A stretch of DNA of 64,000 nt from an uncultured Alphaproteobacteria bacterium (GCA_903822175.1 CAIJOB010000039.1:1-64000), one strand, 5' to 3'; counted from the stretch's first letter, positions 17,364 through 27,984 are shown. Numbers and translations are program-made. The notes: generated from the sequence alone by a model not told the origin.

Positions 17364-18035
17364 ATGCTCGACCGCCGCCTGCTGATCCTCGCCGCATCCG
17401 CCCTTGTCGCCGCGACCCCGGCCCTGGCCGCGACCGCACATGCGCCTGCGCCCAAGCCCGGCCCCAGGCCGATGGCCGATGACATGAGCCTGGGCAATCC
17501 GAAGGCCAGGATCGAGGTGCTGGAATACGCCTCCATGGCCTGCCCGCACTGCGGCCACTTCAACGAGACGATCTTCCCGACGCTGAAGTCGAAGTACATC
17601 GACACCGGCAAGGTTCACTACACGCTCAAGGAGATGATCACCGAGCCGGCGACGGTGGCGGTGGCAGGCTTCCTGATCGCCCGCTGCGCCGGGCCGGACA
17701 AATACTTTACCGTCGTCGACCAGGTGTTCCGCAGTCAGTCCCGCTGGAACTCCGGCAACATCAAGCCGATCTTCCAGGAAATCGCCGCGGCCAACGGCGT
17801 GGACGAGGCGCATTTCAACACCTGCCTGCAGGACCAGAACGGCGCCGACGCCATCGCCCGACGCGCCCAGCGCGCCTCTGAACAGGACGGCGTCAACTCC
17901 ACGCCGACGCTCATCATCAACGGCAAGAAGGTCGAAACACCGCAGACCATCGAGGAGCTAGACGCCCTGATGGCCAAGGCGATCGCGCCGGTCCGCAAGA
18001 AGGCCGCGGCGCCCGCCAAAAAGGGAGGCCACTAG
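17364..18035 (+). CDS. DsbA-like thioredoxin-fold protein, exported
   Basis: A paralog of the preceding gene, 223 residues, with an ordinary cleavable signal peptide (MLDRRLLILAASALVAATPALA) instead of a lipobox. The active site CPHC is at 60-63, the cis-Pro loop is STPTLIINGKK, and the domain between is helical. A Lys/Ala-rich tail (VRKKAAAPAKKGGH) is extra. The pair therefore offers one membrane-anchored and one soluble version of the same oxidoreductase. The gene ends 6 bases before the smc start, so cotranscription with smc is likely. Confidence 0.85.
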   Translation: MLDRRLLILAASALVAATPALAATAHAPAPKPGPRPMADDMSLGNPKARIEVLEYASMACPHCGHFNETIFPTLKSKYIDTGKVHYTLKEMITEPATVAVAGFLIARCAGPDKYFTVVDQVFRSQSRWNSGNIKPIFQEIAAANGVDEAHFNTCLQDQNGADAIARRAQRASEQDGVNSTPTLIINGKKVETPQTIEELDALMAKAIAPVRKKAAAPAKKGGH

Positions 18036-18041
18036 ACTCCC

Positions 18042-21000
18042 GTGCACTTCCAGCGGCTGCGCCTTTCGGGCTTCAAGTCCTTCGTCGAACCGACCGAGTT
18101 CCGGATCGAGCCCGGCGTCACGGGCATCGTGGGACCGAACGGCTGCGGCAAGTCGAACCTGCTGGAGGCGCTGCGCTGGGTGATGGGCGCCAATTCCGCC
18201 AAGGCCATGCGGGCCGGCGGCATGGACGATGTGATCTTCGCCGGCTCCGGCAACCGTCCCTCGCGCAATCACGCCGAGGTGGCGCTGACCATCGACAACT
18301 CCGACCGCCGCGCGCCGGCCGCCTTCAACGACGCCCCCGTGCTGGAGGTGGTCCGCCGCATCGACCGGGGCGAGGGTTCGACCTTCCGCATCAATGGCCG
18401 CGAGGTTCGCGCCCGCGACGTGCAGCTGTTGTTCGCCGACGCCTCGACGGGCTCGAACTCGCCGGCCCTGGTGCGCCAGGGGCAGATCAGCGAACTGATC
18501 GCCGCCAAGCCGCAGAACCGCCGGATGATCCTGGAAGAGGCGGCGGGCGTCAGCGGCCTGCACTCGCGCCGCCATGAAGCGGAGCTGCGCCTGCGCGCTG
18601 CCGAGGCCAATCTGGCGCGGCTGGAGGACGTGGCGCGCGAGCTGGAGTCGACGCTCGGCCGGCTGAAGCGCGAGGCGCGCCAGGCCGAACGCTACAAGAA
18701 GCTGTCCGCCGAAATCCGCGCGTTGCAGGGCGCCGTACTCTACGCCCGTTGGGCCGAGGCCGCCGCTGCGGCCGAGCGGCTGGGCGCCGAGGCCGCCGCC
18801 GCCATCCGCGCGGTTGAGGAGACCGCCGGCGTGGCCGCCGTGGCCACCACCCGGGCCGCCCAGGCCGATGAGGCGATCAAGCCGCTGCGCGAGGCCGAGA
18901 CCATCGCCGCGGCCATCCTGCACAAGCTGGCCATCGACAAGGACCGTCTGGACCGCGAGCACGAGGCCTACGCCGCCGAACTGGCGCGGCTGACCGGCGA
19001 CATCGAGCGGATCGACGCCGACCGCGCCCGCGAGGAGCACATCGTCGAGGACGCCGCGGCCGCCCTGGGGCGTCTGGCCGACGACGTCGCCGCTCTGGAA
19101 GAGGCGATTCGGACCGCGCCGGAGCGCATCCCGGAACTGGAGGCCGCCGCCAAGGCCGCCGAGGCCGCCCGCGCCGCGGCGGACGCCGAGGTGGAATCGC
19201 TCGCCGCCCAGATGGCCGCTCAGGAGGCCCAGCGCCAGGCCGCCAGGACGCGGGTCGAGGAAGCCCAGATGCGGCTCTCCCGCACGCACCGGGCGCTCGA
19301 TCAGGCCCGGCGCGAACGCGAGGCGCTCGGTGTCATCGCCAATCCGCAGGCCGCGCAGGCCAAGGCCGAGCTGGAGGCCGCCGAGGCCGCGCTTGCGGCC
19401 GCCCGCGCCGCCCTGGAGAAGTCCGAGGAAGATCGCACAGCCGCGCAGGCCGCCGAGGGCAGCGCTCGCGAAGCCGCCCGCAAGCTCGACGAACAGCTCG
19501 GTCGCCTGACCGCCGAGGCCCGCGCGCTGGCCGCCCTGGTGGCTCAGGCCAAGCGCGGCGGGTTCTCGCCGGTGCTCGACGCCGTCTCGCCCGACCGCGG
19601 CTACGAGAAGGCGCTTGCCGCGGCCCTGGGCGACGACCTGGACGCCGCGCTGGACCGTTCGGCGCCATCGTTCTGGGGTGGCCGTGACGCCGAAGCGCCT
19701 GCCTGGCCGAAGGGCGCGACGCCGCTCGCCGGCTTGGTCAAGGCGCCGGCCGCGCTGGCCGCACGACTGGCCTTCACCGCGCTGGTAGACCGCGCCGACG
19801 GCGACGCCCTACAGGCGGGGCTCACCCCCGGCTGCCGGCTGGTTTCCAAGGAGGGCGATCTCTGGCGTTGGGATGGCTTCACCTCGCGCGCCGATGCGCC
19901 TAAGCCCGCCGCCGTACGCCTCGAACAGAAGACCCGGCTGGCCGAGGTCGAGAGCGAGATCGAAGGCCTGACGCCCAAGGTCGAGGCCGTGCGCCAGACC
20001 CTGAAGGACGCTTCGGCCAAGCTGGCCGGCATTGAAGAGGCCCTGCGCGCCGCGCGCCGCGAAACGCCGGCCGCCGAGCAGAAGGCGCTGGCCGCGCGCA
20101 CGGCCCTGGAACGCTTCGACCGCGAAGCGGCCCGCAAGGAAGCCCACGCCGCCTCCCTCGACGACGTCATCGGCCGCTTCGAGGCTGAGCTCGCGGAACA
20201 CGAACAATCTCTCGCCACGGCGGAGGCGGCCACCACCACCGACGAGGGCGCCGAAGACCTGGCCGAACGCCTGGCCGCCGCCCGCGCCGCCGCCGGTCCG
20301 GCTCGCGAAGCCGCCGCTTCGGCGCGGGCGGCGCTCGACCTCGAGGTGCGCGACCGCGACAGCCGCGCGCGGCGCCTTGAGCTGCTGACCGCCGACCGCG
20401 AGGACTGGAGCCGCCGCAGCCAGGCCGCCGCCAAGCGCCTGGACGCGCTCGCCACCGCGCGCACCAAGTCGCAAGCCGAACTCGCCAAGGCGAAGGCCGC
20501 GCCGGAAACCCTGGAGACCCGCCGCGCGGCCCTGCTGGATGAGCTCGGCGTCGCCGAGGCCCGCCGCGCCAAATCCTCCGACGCCCTGGCCGGCGCCGAG
20601 CACGAGCGCGCCGAAGCCGACCGCGCGCTGCGCGCCGCCGAGGCCGCGGCGTCGGAAGCCCGCGAGGTGCGCGCCAGCCTCGCCGCCCACGCCGAGGCCG
20701 CCACCCAGCGCCTCACCGAGGTCTCCGCTCAGATTCGCGAGACCGCGCGGATCGAACCTGAAGAGCTGGCCCGAAAGCTGGCCGACGAGGCCGTGGCGAT
20801 CCCCTCGGACGCCAGCGGCGTGGAGGCCCATCTCTACAATCTGGAACGCCAGCGCGACGCCATCGGCCCAGTCAATCTGCGCGCCGAGGAAGAGGCCGCC
20901 GAACATGGCGCGCGGCTCGCGGTCATGCACACCGAACGCTCTGACCTCACTGGCGCCATCGCCCGCCTGCGCGAGGGCATCGCCGAACTGAACGCCGAGG

Positions 21001-21485
21001 GCCGCGACCGCCTGCTGGCCGCCTTCGAGGTGATCAACGAGCACTTCAAGACGCTGTTCCAGGCGTTGTTCCAGGGCGGCCAGGCGGAGCTGCGGCTGGT
21101 GGAGTCGGAAGATCCGCTGGAGGCGGGCCTGGAGATCTACGCCTGCCCGCCCGGCAAGCGGATGGCGACCATGAGCCTGATGAGTGGCGGCGAGCAGGCG
21201 CTGACCGCGACCGCGTTGATCTTCGCAGTGTTCCTGGCCCAGCCGGCGCCGATCTGCGTGCTGGACGAGGTCGATGCGCCGCTGGACGACGCCAACGTCG
21301 ACCGCTTCTGCAACATGCTGGACGAGATGCGCCGGCGCACCGAGACCCGCTTCATCGCCATCACCCACAACCCGGTCACGATGGCGCGGATGGACCGGCT
21401 GTTCGGGGTGACCATGGGCGAGCGTGGGGTTTCCCAGCTGGTCAGCGTCGACCTGCATCAGGCCGAGGCGATGGCGGCGCAGTAG
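18042..21485 (+). CDS. smc: Chromosome segregation protein SMC
   Basis: SMC, with ScpA and ScpB, organises and segregates the chromosome. The 1147-residue protein has an N-terminal ATPase head with Walker [10 protein letters not shown] (32-40), long Ala/Glu-rich coiled coils at about 160-510 and 650-960, a hinge region between (about 500-640, [26 protein letters not shown]), and the C-terminal head with signature SGGE (1048-1051) and Walker [11 protein letters not shown] (1071-1080). It uses a GTG start at 18042. The coding sequence is extremely rich in GCC/GCG and GAG codons, so other frames stay open by chance. Confidence 0.97.
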   Translation: MHFQRLRLSGFKSFVEPTEFRIEPGVTGIVGPNGCGKSNLLEALRWVMGANSAKAMRAGGMDDVIFAGSGNRPSRNHAEVALTIDNSDRRAPAAFNDAPVLEVVRRIDRGEGSTFRINGREVRARDVQLLFADASTGSNSPALVRQGQISELIAAKPQNRRMILEEAAGVSGLHSRRHEAELRLRAAEANLARLEDVARELESTLGRLKREARQAERYKKLSAEIRALQGAVLYARWAEAAAAAERLGAEAAAAIRAVEETAGVAAVATTRAAQADEAIKPLREAETIAAAILHKLAIDKDRLDREHEAYAAELARLTGDIERIDADRAREEHIVEDAAAALGRLADDVAALEEAIRTAPERIPELEAAAKAAEAARAAADAEVESLAAQMAAQEAQRQAARTRVEEAQMRLSRTHRALDQARREREALGVIANPQAAQAKAELEAAEAALAAARAALEKSEEDRTAAQAAEGSAREAARKLDEQLGRLTAEARALAALVAQAKRGGFSPVLDAVSPDRGYEKALAAALGDDLDAALDRSAPSFWGGRDAEAPAWPKGATPLAGLVKAPAALAARLAFTALVDRADGDALQAGLTPGCRLVSKEGDLWRWDGFTSRADAPKPAAVRLEQKTRLAEVESEIEGLTPKVEAVRQTLKDASAKLAGIEEALRAARRETPAAEQKALAARTALERFDREAARKEAHAASLDDVIGRFEAELAEHEQSLATAEAATTTDEGAEDLAERLAAARAAAGPAREAAASARAALDLEVRDRDSRARRLELLTADREDWSRRSQAAAKRLDALATARTKSQAELAKAKAAPETLETRRAALLDELGVAEARRAKSSDALAGAEHERAEADRALRAAEAAASEAREVRASLAAHAEAATQRLTEVSAQIRETARIEPEELARKLADEAVAIPSDASGVEAHLYNLERQRDAIGPVNLRAEEEAAEHGARLAVMHTERSDLTGAIARLREGIAELNAEGRDRLLAAFEVINEHFKTLFQALFQGGQAELRLVESEDPLEAGLEIYACPPGKRMATMSLMSGGEQALTATALIFAVFLAQPAPICVLDEVDAPLDDANVDRFCNMLDEMRRRTETRFIAITHNPVTMARMDRLFGVTMGERGVSQLVSVDLHQAEAMAAQ

Positions 21486-21571
21486 GGCTTTCTGGACGCG
21501 GACTCAGTGAGATTGCCGCGGGTGCCCATTATTGTATTAATTTCAACAGGTTATAGGGTGGTCGCGCAGTC

Positions 21572-21600
21572 TTGACGCGCCGCAGCACGGTCTATAGGTT
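21572..21600 (+). promoter_or_regulatory. Candidate promoter of the F0 ATP synthase operon
   Basis: TTGACG (21572-21577) is a good -35 element, followed after 17 bases by TAGGTT, or after 15 by TATAGG, as -10. It lies about 77-100 bases before atpI in the gap after smc. The upstream stretch 21525-21560 is AT-rich compared with its surroundings. The spacing is imperfect, so confidence is limited. Confidence 0.4.
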
Positions 21601-21676
21601 CCGCGCGACCTAAAAGCCCCCGCCGTGGCGGCGACGTCGCGGTCTTGAGGCCTTCCGCCTCCAAGGCCAACCGACG

Positions 21677-22027
21677 ATGCCACACCCCAAAGATACGCCA
21701 GAAGAGGCCCTCAAAAGCCTCGATCAGCGCTTGGGAGCCGCGGAGGCCGCGCAGGCCCGCAAGCTGAGTCCCGATACTCACGCGGCCATGGCGCAAGGTT
21801 ACCGCTTCGTGGGGGAAGTGGTTGGCGGGGTGCTCGGTGGTGTCGGCCTAGGCTGGCTCTTGGATCGCTTCGCTCATACGGCGCCCTGGGGCGTGGTCAG
21901 CGGCTTGCTGATCGGCTCAGGGTTTTCGATCTTCGTCGCGGTGACCGCCGTGGCCAGGTCGAACAGGAAAGTGTTGGAGACGGCCGGGCCCATGGTTCCC
22001 GCCTCCGCGGACGAAGACGAGGACTAA
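21677..22027 (+). CDS. atpI: ATP synthase assembly/accessory protein I (AtpI)
   Basis: First gene of the F0 operon. The 116-residue protein has two predicted membrane helices (about 45-62, GEVVGGVLGGVGLGWLLD, and 70-92, PWGVVSGLLIGSGFSIFVAV) with a charged N-terminus and an acidic C-terminus (ASADEDED). This is the AtpI/Atp1 family, thought to help assemble the c-ring or supply magnesium. It is followed 7 bases later by atpB. Confidence 0.88.
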   Translation: MPHPKDTPEEALKSLDQRLGAAEAAQARKLSPDTHAAMAQGYRFVGEVVGGVLGGVGLGWLLDRFAHTAPWGVVSGLLIGSGFSIFVAVTAVARSNRKVLETAGPMVPASADEDED

Positions 22028-22034
22028 GGCGCTG

Positions 22035-22859
22035 ATGCAACAGCCGGCCATCCAGCCGATGGAACAGTTCATGATCCACAAGATCGTGAGCCTGCCGACC
22101 GTGCATATCGGCGGCCTCGCCGTCGACCTGTCGATCACCAACTCGATTCTGAGCATGATGGTCGGCGCGGTCCTGCTGATCGCGTTCTTTGCGCTCACCG
22201 CGCGGCGCGAGATCGTGCCGAACCGTGGCCAAGCGCTGGCCGAAAGCCTCTACAACATCATCGACCGGGTGCTGGTCGGGCCGATCATCGGCCAAGAGGG
22301 CAAGCCCTATGTCCCCTACATCCTGTCGCTGTTCCTGATCATCCTGGTTCTCAACCTGATGAGCGTGGTTTTCGCCATCGGGAACCTGGCCGGGTTCGAC
22401 GCGGCTTTTGCCGTGACCTCACAACTGGCGATCACCGCCACTCTGGCGATTCTCACCTTCGTCAGCGTTCTCGTCCTGGGCTTCATCAAGCACGGCCCGA
22501 AGTTCGTCAGCCTGTTCTGGGTGCCCGGCATGGGCGTCTTCGGCGGCGCGGCGATGGTGATCATCGAGATGATCTCCTATTTCGTCCGGCCGGTGACCCT
22601 GGCGCTTCGTCTGTTCGGCAACATGCTGGGCGGCCACGTGGTGATGAGCCTGTTCGGCTCCTTCGTGGTGGCGCTGGGCATCCTGGCCTTGTCAGGCGGC
22701 ATCGCGACCCTGGCCTTCGTGCCGAGCGCACTCTCCTTCGCCATGATTGTCGGCCTGACCGGCCTGGAATTGGTCGTGGCGATCCTGCAGGCCTTCGTCT
22801 TCGCCGCGTTGGCCACCGTCTACCTCAACGAGGTCGTGAACTTCGGTCACGGCCACTAA
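22035..22859 (+). CDS. atpB: F0F1 ATP synthase subunit a
   Basis: Subunit a forms the proton half-channels against the rotating c-ring. The 274-residue membrane protein has five to six hydrophobic helices and the essential arginine in RPVTLALRLFGNMLGGH (Arg192, counterpart of E. coli R210). The NEVVNFGHGH C-terminus is usual in Alphaproteobacteria. AAGG precedes the ATG by 8 bases. Order a-c-b'-b with F1 genes elsewhere is the standard alphaproteobacterial arrangement. Confidence 0.96.
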   Translation: MQQPAIQPMEQFMIHKIVSLPTVHIGGLAVDLSITNSILSMMVGAVLLIAFFALTARREIVPNRGQALAESLYNIIDRVLVGPIIGQEGKPYVPYILSLFLIILVLNLMSVVFAIGNLAGFDAAFAVTSQLAITATLAILTFVSVLVLGFIKHGPKFVSLFWVPGMGVFGGAAMVIIEMISYFVRPVTLALRLFGNMLGGHVVMSLFGSFVVALGILALSGGIATLAFVPSALSFAMIVGLTGLELVVAILQAFVFAALATVYLNEVVNFGHGH

Positions 22860-22892
22860 CTCAAACACCTATCTCCAAGAGGACTACCTGAC

Positions 22893-23135
22893 ATGAACGC
22901 CGCTGTTGCTGACTTTCACACCTACAAGCTGATCGGCGCGGGTCTCGCCGCCATGGGCATGATCGGGGCCGGTGTTGGCCTGGGCGTCCTGTTCGGCAAC
23001 TACCTGCAAGCCGCCATCCGCAACCCGGCCGGCGCCGCCAGCCAGCAGACCATGCTGTTCCTCGGCATGGCGCTGACCGAAACCATGGGCCTGTTCGCCT
23101 TCGTGGTCTCGCTGCTCATCCTGTTCGGCGTCTAG
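22893..23135 (+). CDS. atpE: F0F1 ATP synthase subunit c
   Basis: The 80-residue c subunit is a hairpin of two membrane helices joined by the polar loop AAIRNPAGA. The proton-carrying acid is Glu63 in GMALTETMGLF. The helix-1 glycine pattern GAGVGLGVLFG is typical. The pattern around Glu63 suggests proton rather than sodium coupling, as in other alphaproteobacteria. AGAGGA precedes the start. Confidence 0.96.
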   Translation: MNAAVADFHTYKLIGAGLAAMGMIGAGVGLGVLFGNYLQAAIRNPAGAASQQTMLFLGMALTETMGLFAFVVSLLILFGV

Positions 23136-23153
23136 ACTCGAGACTGATCGCCA

Positions 23154-23678
23154 ATGGCGACCGAGACCCAACAAGGCACGGAGGCCCCCGCGGCCTCCGG
23201 CGGCCTGCCGCAGTTCGATTTCCAATGGTGGCCGGGCCAGATCGTCTGGTTCCTGGTCATCTTCGCGATCGTTCTGCTGTTCGTTCGCCTGTTCGTCTCG
23301 CCGCGTGTCGGCGGGACGATTGACGCGCGCGACGGCAAGATCAGCGGCGATATCGCTGACGCTCGCCGGCTGAAGGACGAGGCCGAGGCCCAGGCTGCGG
23401 CCGCGGCTGCCGAGACCGCTCAGGCTCGCGCCCAGGCCCAACGTGTCGCCGCCGAAGCCCGGGCCAAGGCCCAGGCCGAGGTCGCCGCGCGTCTCGCTGA
23501 GGAAGAAGCCAAGCTTGCCGCGAAGGGCGCCGAAGCCGAGGCCCGGATCGCCAAGGCGCGCGACGCGGCCATGGGCAATGTGGCGTCTATCGCGGCTGAC
23601 GCGGCCGGCGCCATCGTCGGCAAGCTGACTGGCAAGGCCGCGACCGCTGCTGAACTCAGCGCGGCCGGGAGAGCGTAG
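23154..23678 (+). CDS. atpF2: F0F1 ATP synthase subunit b' (b-prime)
   Basis: The 174-residue b' subunit has an N-terminal membrane helix (about 30-48, IVWFLVIFAIVLLFVRLFV) preceded by a 25-residue soluble extension, then a long Ala/Glu/Arg-rich helix (about 60-160) forming half of the peripheral stalk dimer with subunit b. Two different b subunits (b and b') are typical of Alphaproteobacteria and phototrophs. It is the second-to-last gene of the operon, 4 bases before atpF. Confidence 0.92.
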   Translation: MATETQQGTEAPAASGGLPQFDFQWWPGQIVWFLVIFAIVLLFVRLFVSPRVGGTIDARDGKISGDIADARRLKDEAEAQAAAAAAETAQARAQAQRVAAEARAKAQAEVAARLAEEEAKLAAKGAEAEARIAKARDAAMGNVASIAADAAGAIVGKLTGKAATAAELSAAGRA

Positions 23679-23682
23679 GACC

Positions 23683-24174
23683 ATGCAACTGTTGACCTCT
23701 GCCCATTTCTGGGTGGGCCTCGCCTTCATCGTCTTCATCGGGATCCTGGTGCTGGCGGGCGTGCACAAGTTCGCCTGGAAGGCGCTGGGCGACGCGGGCG
23801 ATAAGGTCCGCAGCCAGCTCGATGAGGCCAATCGCCTGCGCGAGGAAGCTCAGGCCCTGCTGGCCCGCATCCAGGCCGACCGCGAGACCTCCGAGAAGCT
23901 GTCGGCCGAGATCCTGGCCAACGCGCAGGAGCAGGCCAAGCGGATGCAGGTCGAAGCTCAGGCGAACCTCGTCGAGCAGATCGAGCGCCGCGGCAAGTTG
24001 GCCGAGCGCCGGATCGCCACGGCCGAGGCGCAAGCCACCGCCGAGGTGAAGGCCGCCGCCGGCGAACTCGCCGCGGAGATGGCGGAGCACGTGCTTACCG
24101 CCCGCATCGCCGGCGCCAAGTCCGATCCGCTGATCGACGGCGGCATCAGCGAGTTGGCCGGCAAGCTGCAGTAG
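23683..24174 (+). CDS. atpF: F0F1 ATP synthase subunit b
   Basis: The 163-residue b subunit has one N-terminal membrane helix (about 8-25, FWVGLAFIVFIGILVLAG) and a long polar coiled coil (40-140) that pairs with b' as peripheral stalk linking F0 to F1. TAGGA lies just before the ATG. The gene is followed directly by a strong hairpin terminator, so the operon ends here without F1 genes. Confidence 0.93.
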   Translation: MQLLTSAHFWVGLAFIVFIGILVLAGVHKFAWKALGDAGDKVRSQLDEANRLREEAQALLARIQADRETSEKLSAEILANAQEQAKRMQVEAQANLVEQIERRGKLAERRIATAEAQATAEVKAAAGELAAEMAEHVLTARIAGAKSDPLIDGGISELAGKLQ

Positions 24175-24203
24175 CTTTCAGTCCTGCACCGAACATAAAA
24201 TGA

Positions 24204-24235
24204 AACGGCCCCGGGATCGCTCCCGGGGCCGTTTT
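24204..24235 (+). terminator. Rho-independent terminator of the F0 operon
   Basis: A perfect 13-bp stem, AACGGCCCCGGGA (24204-24216) and TCCCGGGGCCGTT (24221-24233), with a TCGC tetraloop and T residues after, 30 bases beyond atpF. With the A-run on the other side it could also serve the convergent gene at 24259. Confidence 0.93.
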
Positions 24236-24258
24236 GATTCTGGAATTGAGCGGCTAGG

Positions 24259-24672
24259 TCAGACGGCCTGACGCCGGAAGCGGCGCTTCAGGGCGCGCCG
24301 GCTTCTGACCGCGAAGCGCACGCGGCGCGGCAGGACTAGGCGCTCGACGCGCAGATACTGTTGCCAGAACACCTGAACGATTTCCGGCTCGCGCCGCATC
24401 AGGCGACGGATCGGGAAGACCATGTTCGGGTGCGCCCGCTGCATCTGCACGAAGCGGCGCTTGGCGCCGAACGAGTTGCGCAGGACGATCATCAGGCCGA
24501 CCACCATCAGCGGCAGGCCCAGGTGTCCCGGCAGAGCGACCAGCGGCAGGGCCACCAGCATCAGCACCACGCCCAGACCGATCAGCAGCCAACGCGCCAC
24601 GCGAGCGGCTAGCTCGCGGGCAAACTCGTCGGAGGCGCGGTAAACGCGCAGAGAGGGCATGGCGAAAGTCAC
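24259..24672 (-). CDS. Small membrane protein, unknown function
   Basis: The 137-residue product has two adjacent hydrophobic helices (about 27-46, ARWLLIGLGVVLMLVALPLV, and 49-66, PGHLGLPLMVVGLMIVLRNS) and a strongly basic C-terminal half rich in Arg (RRFVQMQRAHP, RRLMRREPE, VRSRRALKRRFRRQ). The PLVALPGHLGLPLMVVGL turn resembles small PGPGW-type transmembrane proteins. Start is GTG at 24672 or ATG at 24660. It converges on the F0 operon and is otherwise isolated. Confidence 0.7.
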   Translation of the reverse strand: MTFAMPSLRVYRASDEFARELAARVARWLLIGLGVVLMLVALPLVALPGHLGLPLMVVGLMIVLRNSFGAKRRFVQMQRAHPNMVFPIRRLMRREPEIVQVFWQQYLRVERLVLPRRVRFAVRSRRALKRRFRRQAV

Positions 24673-24897
24673 TGGTGTTTAACCTGGGAGCGCGCGCACG
24701 ACTCAAGAGGAGGTCGAACCGCCGCTGCGCAAACCTGATATGCGAACGCACCTTTGAATCGTAAAGGCGCCAGCCGGGTTAAATTTCACTCAGAATCTCT
24801 ATTCGGACGCGGATGGCGCCGGAGACACACCTGCGATGCATCCCCGACACGAACACTTCGCCCGGGACGCGAATTCCCCTTACGCGCCGGGAAACCT

Positions 24898-26469
24898 CTA
24901 CTCGGCGGCCAGCGGCGTCGCGTGTTCCGGGCGCCACGTGAGCTTCGGCTTGCGGGCGGCCATGGTCTCGTCGAGGCGGCTCAGCGGGGCGAGGTACGGG
25001 GCGCCGGTAAAGCGCTCCACATCGCCCGCCTTGGCCGCGCGGGCCAGCGCCAGCAGGGCGTCGCAGAACCGGTCGAGCTCGCGCTTGGACTCGGTCTCGG
25101 TCGGCTCGATCAGCATCGCGCCATGCACCACCAGCGGGAAGTACATGGTCATCGGGTGGAAGCCCTCGTCGATCATCGCCTTGGCGAAGTCGAGCGTGGT
25201 GACGCCAGTCCCCTCCAGCCAGTGGTCGTCGAACAGGGCCTCGTGCATGCAGGGGCCGTCGGGGAAGGCCGGCGTCATCTCGGCGGAGAGCACCGCCTTG
25301 ATGTAGTTGGCGTTCAGCACGGCGTCCTCGGCCACCTGGCGCAGGCCGTCTGAACCATGGCTGCGCATGTAGGCGTAGGCGCGGACGAACATGCCCATCT
25401 GGCCCTGGAAGGCGCACATGCGGCCGAAGGTCTGGGCGGCCTGGTCGCGGGCTTCCTCGACCAGTTCCAGGCCGTCGGGGCCGTGGACCAGCCAGGGGGC
25501 TGGGGCGAAGGGGGCGAGGGCTTCGGAGAGGACCACGGGGCCGGCGCCTGGGCCGCCGCCGCCGTGCGGGGTGGAGAAGGTCTTGTGCAGGTTGATGTGC
25601 ATGGCGTCGACGCCGAGATCGCCGGGGCGAACGCGGCCGACGATGGCGTTAAAGTTGGCGCCGTCGCAATAGAAATACGCCCCGTGCGCGTGCGTTATGC
25701 GCGCGATCTCGATGATCTCGCGCTCGAAGAGGCCGCAGGTGTTGGGGTTGGTGACCATGATGGCGGCGACGTCGGGGCCGAGCTTGGCTTCGAGGTCGGC
25801 GAGGTCGACGCGGCCGTCGGCGGTCTGGGCGATTTCCTCGACGGAGTAGCCGACGAAGGCGGCGGTGGCGGGGTTGGTGCCGTGGGCGGAGGTGGGCACC
25901 AGGACCCGGCGGCGGTCGCCGTTTCCGGCGGCCTCATGGGCGGCCTTGATGCAGAGGAGGCCGCAGAGCTCGCCGTGGGCGCCGGCCTTGGGGGTGAGCG
26001 CGACGGCGGGCATGCCGGTCAGGGTCTTCAGCCAGTGGGCGAGGCGGTCCATCAGTTCCAGGGCGCCCTGCGCGGTCGACTGCGGCTGCAGGGGGTGAAG
26101 GTCGGCGAAGCCGGGGAGGCGGGCCATCTTCTCGTTGAGGCGCGGGTTGTGCTTCATGGTGCACGAGCCCAGCGGATAGAGCGCCAGGTCGATGGCGTGG
26201 TTCTTTTGGGAGAGGCGCACGTAGTGGCGCAGCGTCTCCGGCTCGGAGAGGCCGGGGATGCCGATCGGCGCGGTGCGCACCAGGTCGCCAAGATCGTAGG
26301 CGTCGTGGTCGGGCGGATCGAAGTCGACGCCGGTCTTGTCCCAGCCTCCGAGTTCGAAGATCAGCGGCTCGTCCTGCAGCAGGCCGCGGGCGCCGGTGAG
26401 GGAGGTGTGGCCGGAAGCGGTGGCGGCGGCGCCGGGGGCGGTGGGACGGCCCACGTTGTTCATGGTCAT
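24898..26469 (-). CDS. gcvPB: Glycine dehydrogenase (decarboxylating) subunit 2
   Basis: GcvPB is the PLP-binding half of the split P-protein, which decarboxylates glycine and passes the aminomethyl group to lipoylated GcvH. In this 523-residue subunit the PLP lysine is Lys296 in [17 protein letters not shown]; other conserved parts are [12 protein letters not shown] (192-203), NPNTCGLFE and [12 protein letters not shown]. The start overlaps the gcvPA stop by ATGA. Last gene of the operon. The N-terminal 35 residues are Ala/Gly-rich and variable. Confidence 0.96.
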   Translation of the reverse strand: MTMNNVGRPTAPGAAATASGHTSLTGARGLLQDEPLIFELGGWDKTGVDFDPPDHDAYDLGDLVRTAPIGIPGLSEPETLRHYVRLSQKNHAIDLALYPLGSCTMKHNPRLNEKMARLPGFADLHPLQPQSTAQGALELMDRLAHWLKTLTGMPAVALTPKAGAHGELCGLLCIKAAHEAAGNGDRRRVLVPTSAHGTNPATAAFVGYSVEEIAQTADGRVDLADLEAKLGPDVAAIMVTNPNTCGLFEREIIEIARITHAHGAYFYCDGANFNAIVGRVRPGDLGVDAMHINLHKTFSTPHGGGGPGAGPVVLSEALAPFAPAPWLVHGPDGLELVEEARDQAAQTFGRMCAFQGQMGMFVRAYAYMRSHGSDGLRQVAEDAVLNANYIKAVLSAEMTPAFPDGPCMHEALFDDHWLEGTGVTTLDFAKAMIDEGFHPMTMYFPLVVHGAMLIEPTETESKRELDRFCDALLALARAAKAGDVERFTGAPYLAPLSRLDETMAARKPKLTWRPEHATPLAAE

Positions 26470-27803
26470 CGGCCGAGCCTCCCCTTGAGGGCGGCAGACA
26501 GGGCCGCGATATCCGCCGAGGTGGTGGTTTCGGTGACGGCGAGCAGCAGGACGTCGTCCAGGCCGGCCTCGGGGGCGAGGCGCGAGTAGGGGACGCCGGC
26601 GACGATGCCGTCGGCCAGCAGGGCTTCGACGGCTGCCGAAGCGTTGGGGACGCGCACGGCGATCTCGTTGAAGTAGCGCGGTGTGAGCACCTCGCAGACG
26701 CCGTTCAGCGCGCCGACCAGTTCACGGGCGCGGCTGTGGCTGAGCGCCGCCATCTGGCGCAGGCCGACTTCGCCCAGCAGCGACAGGTGGATGGTGAAGG
26801 CGAGCGCGCAGAGGCCGGAGTTGGTGCAGATGTTGCTGGTCGCCTTCTCGCGGCGGATGTGCTGCTCGCGGGTCGAGAGGGTGAGCACGTAGCCGCGGCG
26901 GCCCTGGGCGTCGAGGGTCTCGCCGCAGAGGCGGCCCGGCATCTGGCGGACCAGTTTCTCGCGGCAGGCGAAGAGGCCGACGTAGGGGCCGCCGTAGTTC
27001 AGGCCGACGCCGATCGACTGCCCTTCCGCGACGGCGATGTCGGCGCCCATCTCGCCCGGCGACTTGAGCAGGCCGAAGGACACGGCCTCGGTGGTGACGA
27101 CGATCAACAGGGCGCCGGCGGCATGCGCCGCCTCGGCGATCTTGGTGACGTCGGTGACGACGCCAAACACGTTGGGGGTCTGGACGACGACGCAGGCGAC
27201 CGTGGAGTCGATGGCGTCAATCACGGCGGCTTCCGCGTCGATGGCCGCGGCCTGGCGGACGATGGTCATGCCCTCGGCATGCGCGATGGTCTGGGTGACA
27301 GCGGCATAATGCGGATGGACCCCACCGCTGAGGATCGCCTTCTCGCGGCGGGTGACGCGCTTGGCCATCATCACCGCTTCGGCGCAGGCGGTGGAGCCAT
27401 CGTACATCGAGGCGTTGGCCACATCCATGCCGGTCAGCGCGGCGACCTGGGTCTGGAACTCGAACAGGACCTGCAGCGTGCCCTGGGCGATTTCCGGCTG
27501 GTAGGGCGTGTAGCTGGTGAGGAACTCGGACCGCTGGATGATGTGGTCGACGCTGGCCGGCACATGGTGGCGATAGGCGCCGGCGCCGCAGAAGAACGTG
27601 CCGTCACCGGCGGGGCGGTTGCGGGCGGCGAGCGCGCCGAGTTCCCGCTCGACTTCGAGTTCGCCGGCGCGTTTGGGCAGGTCGAACAGCTCGCGCTTGC
27701 GGGCGGCGGCGGGGACGTCGGCGAACAGGGCGTCGATGTCGGCCGCGCCGATCACCCCCAGCATCTGGGCGCGGTCATCGGGTGTCAGGGGCAGGTAGCG
27801 CAT
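26466..27803 (-). CDS. gcvPA: Glycine dehydrogenase (decarboxylating) subunit 1
   Basis: The N-terminal half of the split P-protein (445 residues), which pairs with GcvPB to form the active alpha2-beta2 enzyme. Conserved segments include [53 protein letters not shown] and [15 protein letters not shown] prefer ATG at 27803 over an in-frame TTG at 27809. The 204-bp gap to gcvH contains a long perfect inverted repeat, unusual inside an operon. Confidence 0.95.
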   Translation of the reverse strand: MRYLPLTPDDRAQMLGVIGAADIDALFADVPAAARKRELFDLPKRAGELEVERELGALAARNRPAGDGTFFCGAGAYRHHVPASVDHIIQRSEFLTSYTPYQPEIAQGTLQVLFEFQTQVAALTGMDVANASMYDGSTACAEAVMMAKRVTRREKAILSGGVHPHYAAVTQTIAHAEGMTIVRQAAAIDAEAAVIDAIDSTVACVVVQTPNVFGVVTDVTKIAEAAHAAGALLIVVTTEAVSFGLLKSPGEMGADIAVAEGQSIGVGLNYGGPYVGLFACREKLVRQMPGRLCGETLDAQGRRGYVLTLSTREQHIRREKATSNICTNSGLCALAFTIHLSLLGEVGLRQMAALSHSRARELVGALNGVCEVLTPRYFNEIAVRVPNASAAVEALLADGIVAGVPYSRLAPEAGLDDVLLLAVTETTTSADIAALSAALKGRLGR

Positions 27804-27828
27804 GGGCAATCCAAAAGAGGAAGAATGG

Positions 27829-27984
27829 GAACCACGGAAAACACGGAAAGAGCACGGAAAGAGGGGTGAGGACCCGGTCGTCTGAGCCAGATTGAATCGC
27901 GCGCGAAGCGCGCAATGAAATCACCTGCGGCCGCTGATCTTCGCGTCTTCTCTTTCCGTGCTCTTTCCGTGTTTTCCGTGGTTC
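27829..27984. repeat. 35-bp perfect inverted repeat inside the gcv operon
   Basis: The left arm (27829-27863) and right arm (27950-27984) are exact complements over 35 bases. Each arm contains three ACGGAAA units 10-11 bases apart. The 86-base spacer holds a small GC palindrome around GCGCGCGAAGCGCGC. There is no coding potential. It lies between gcvH and gcvPA and would form a very stable hairpin in the operon transcript. Similar ACGGAAA-rich palindromes are, as I recall, scattered in unrelated bacterial genomes. Confidence 0.9.
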
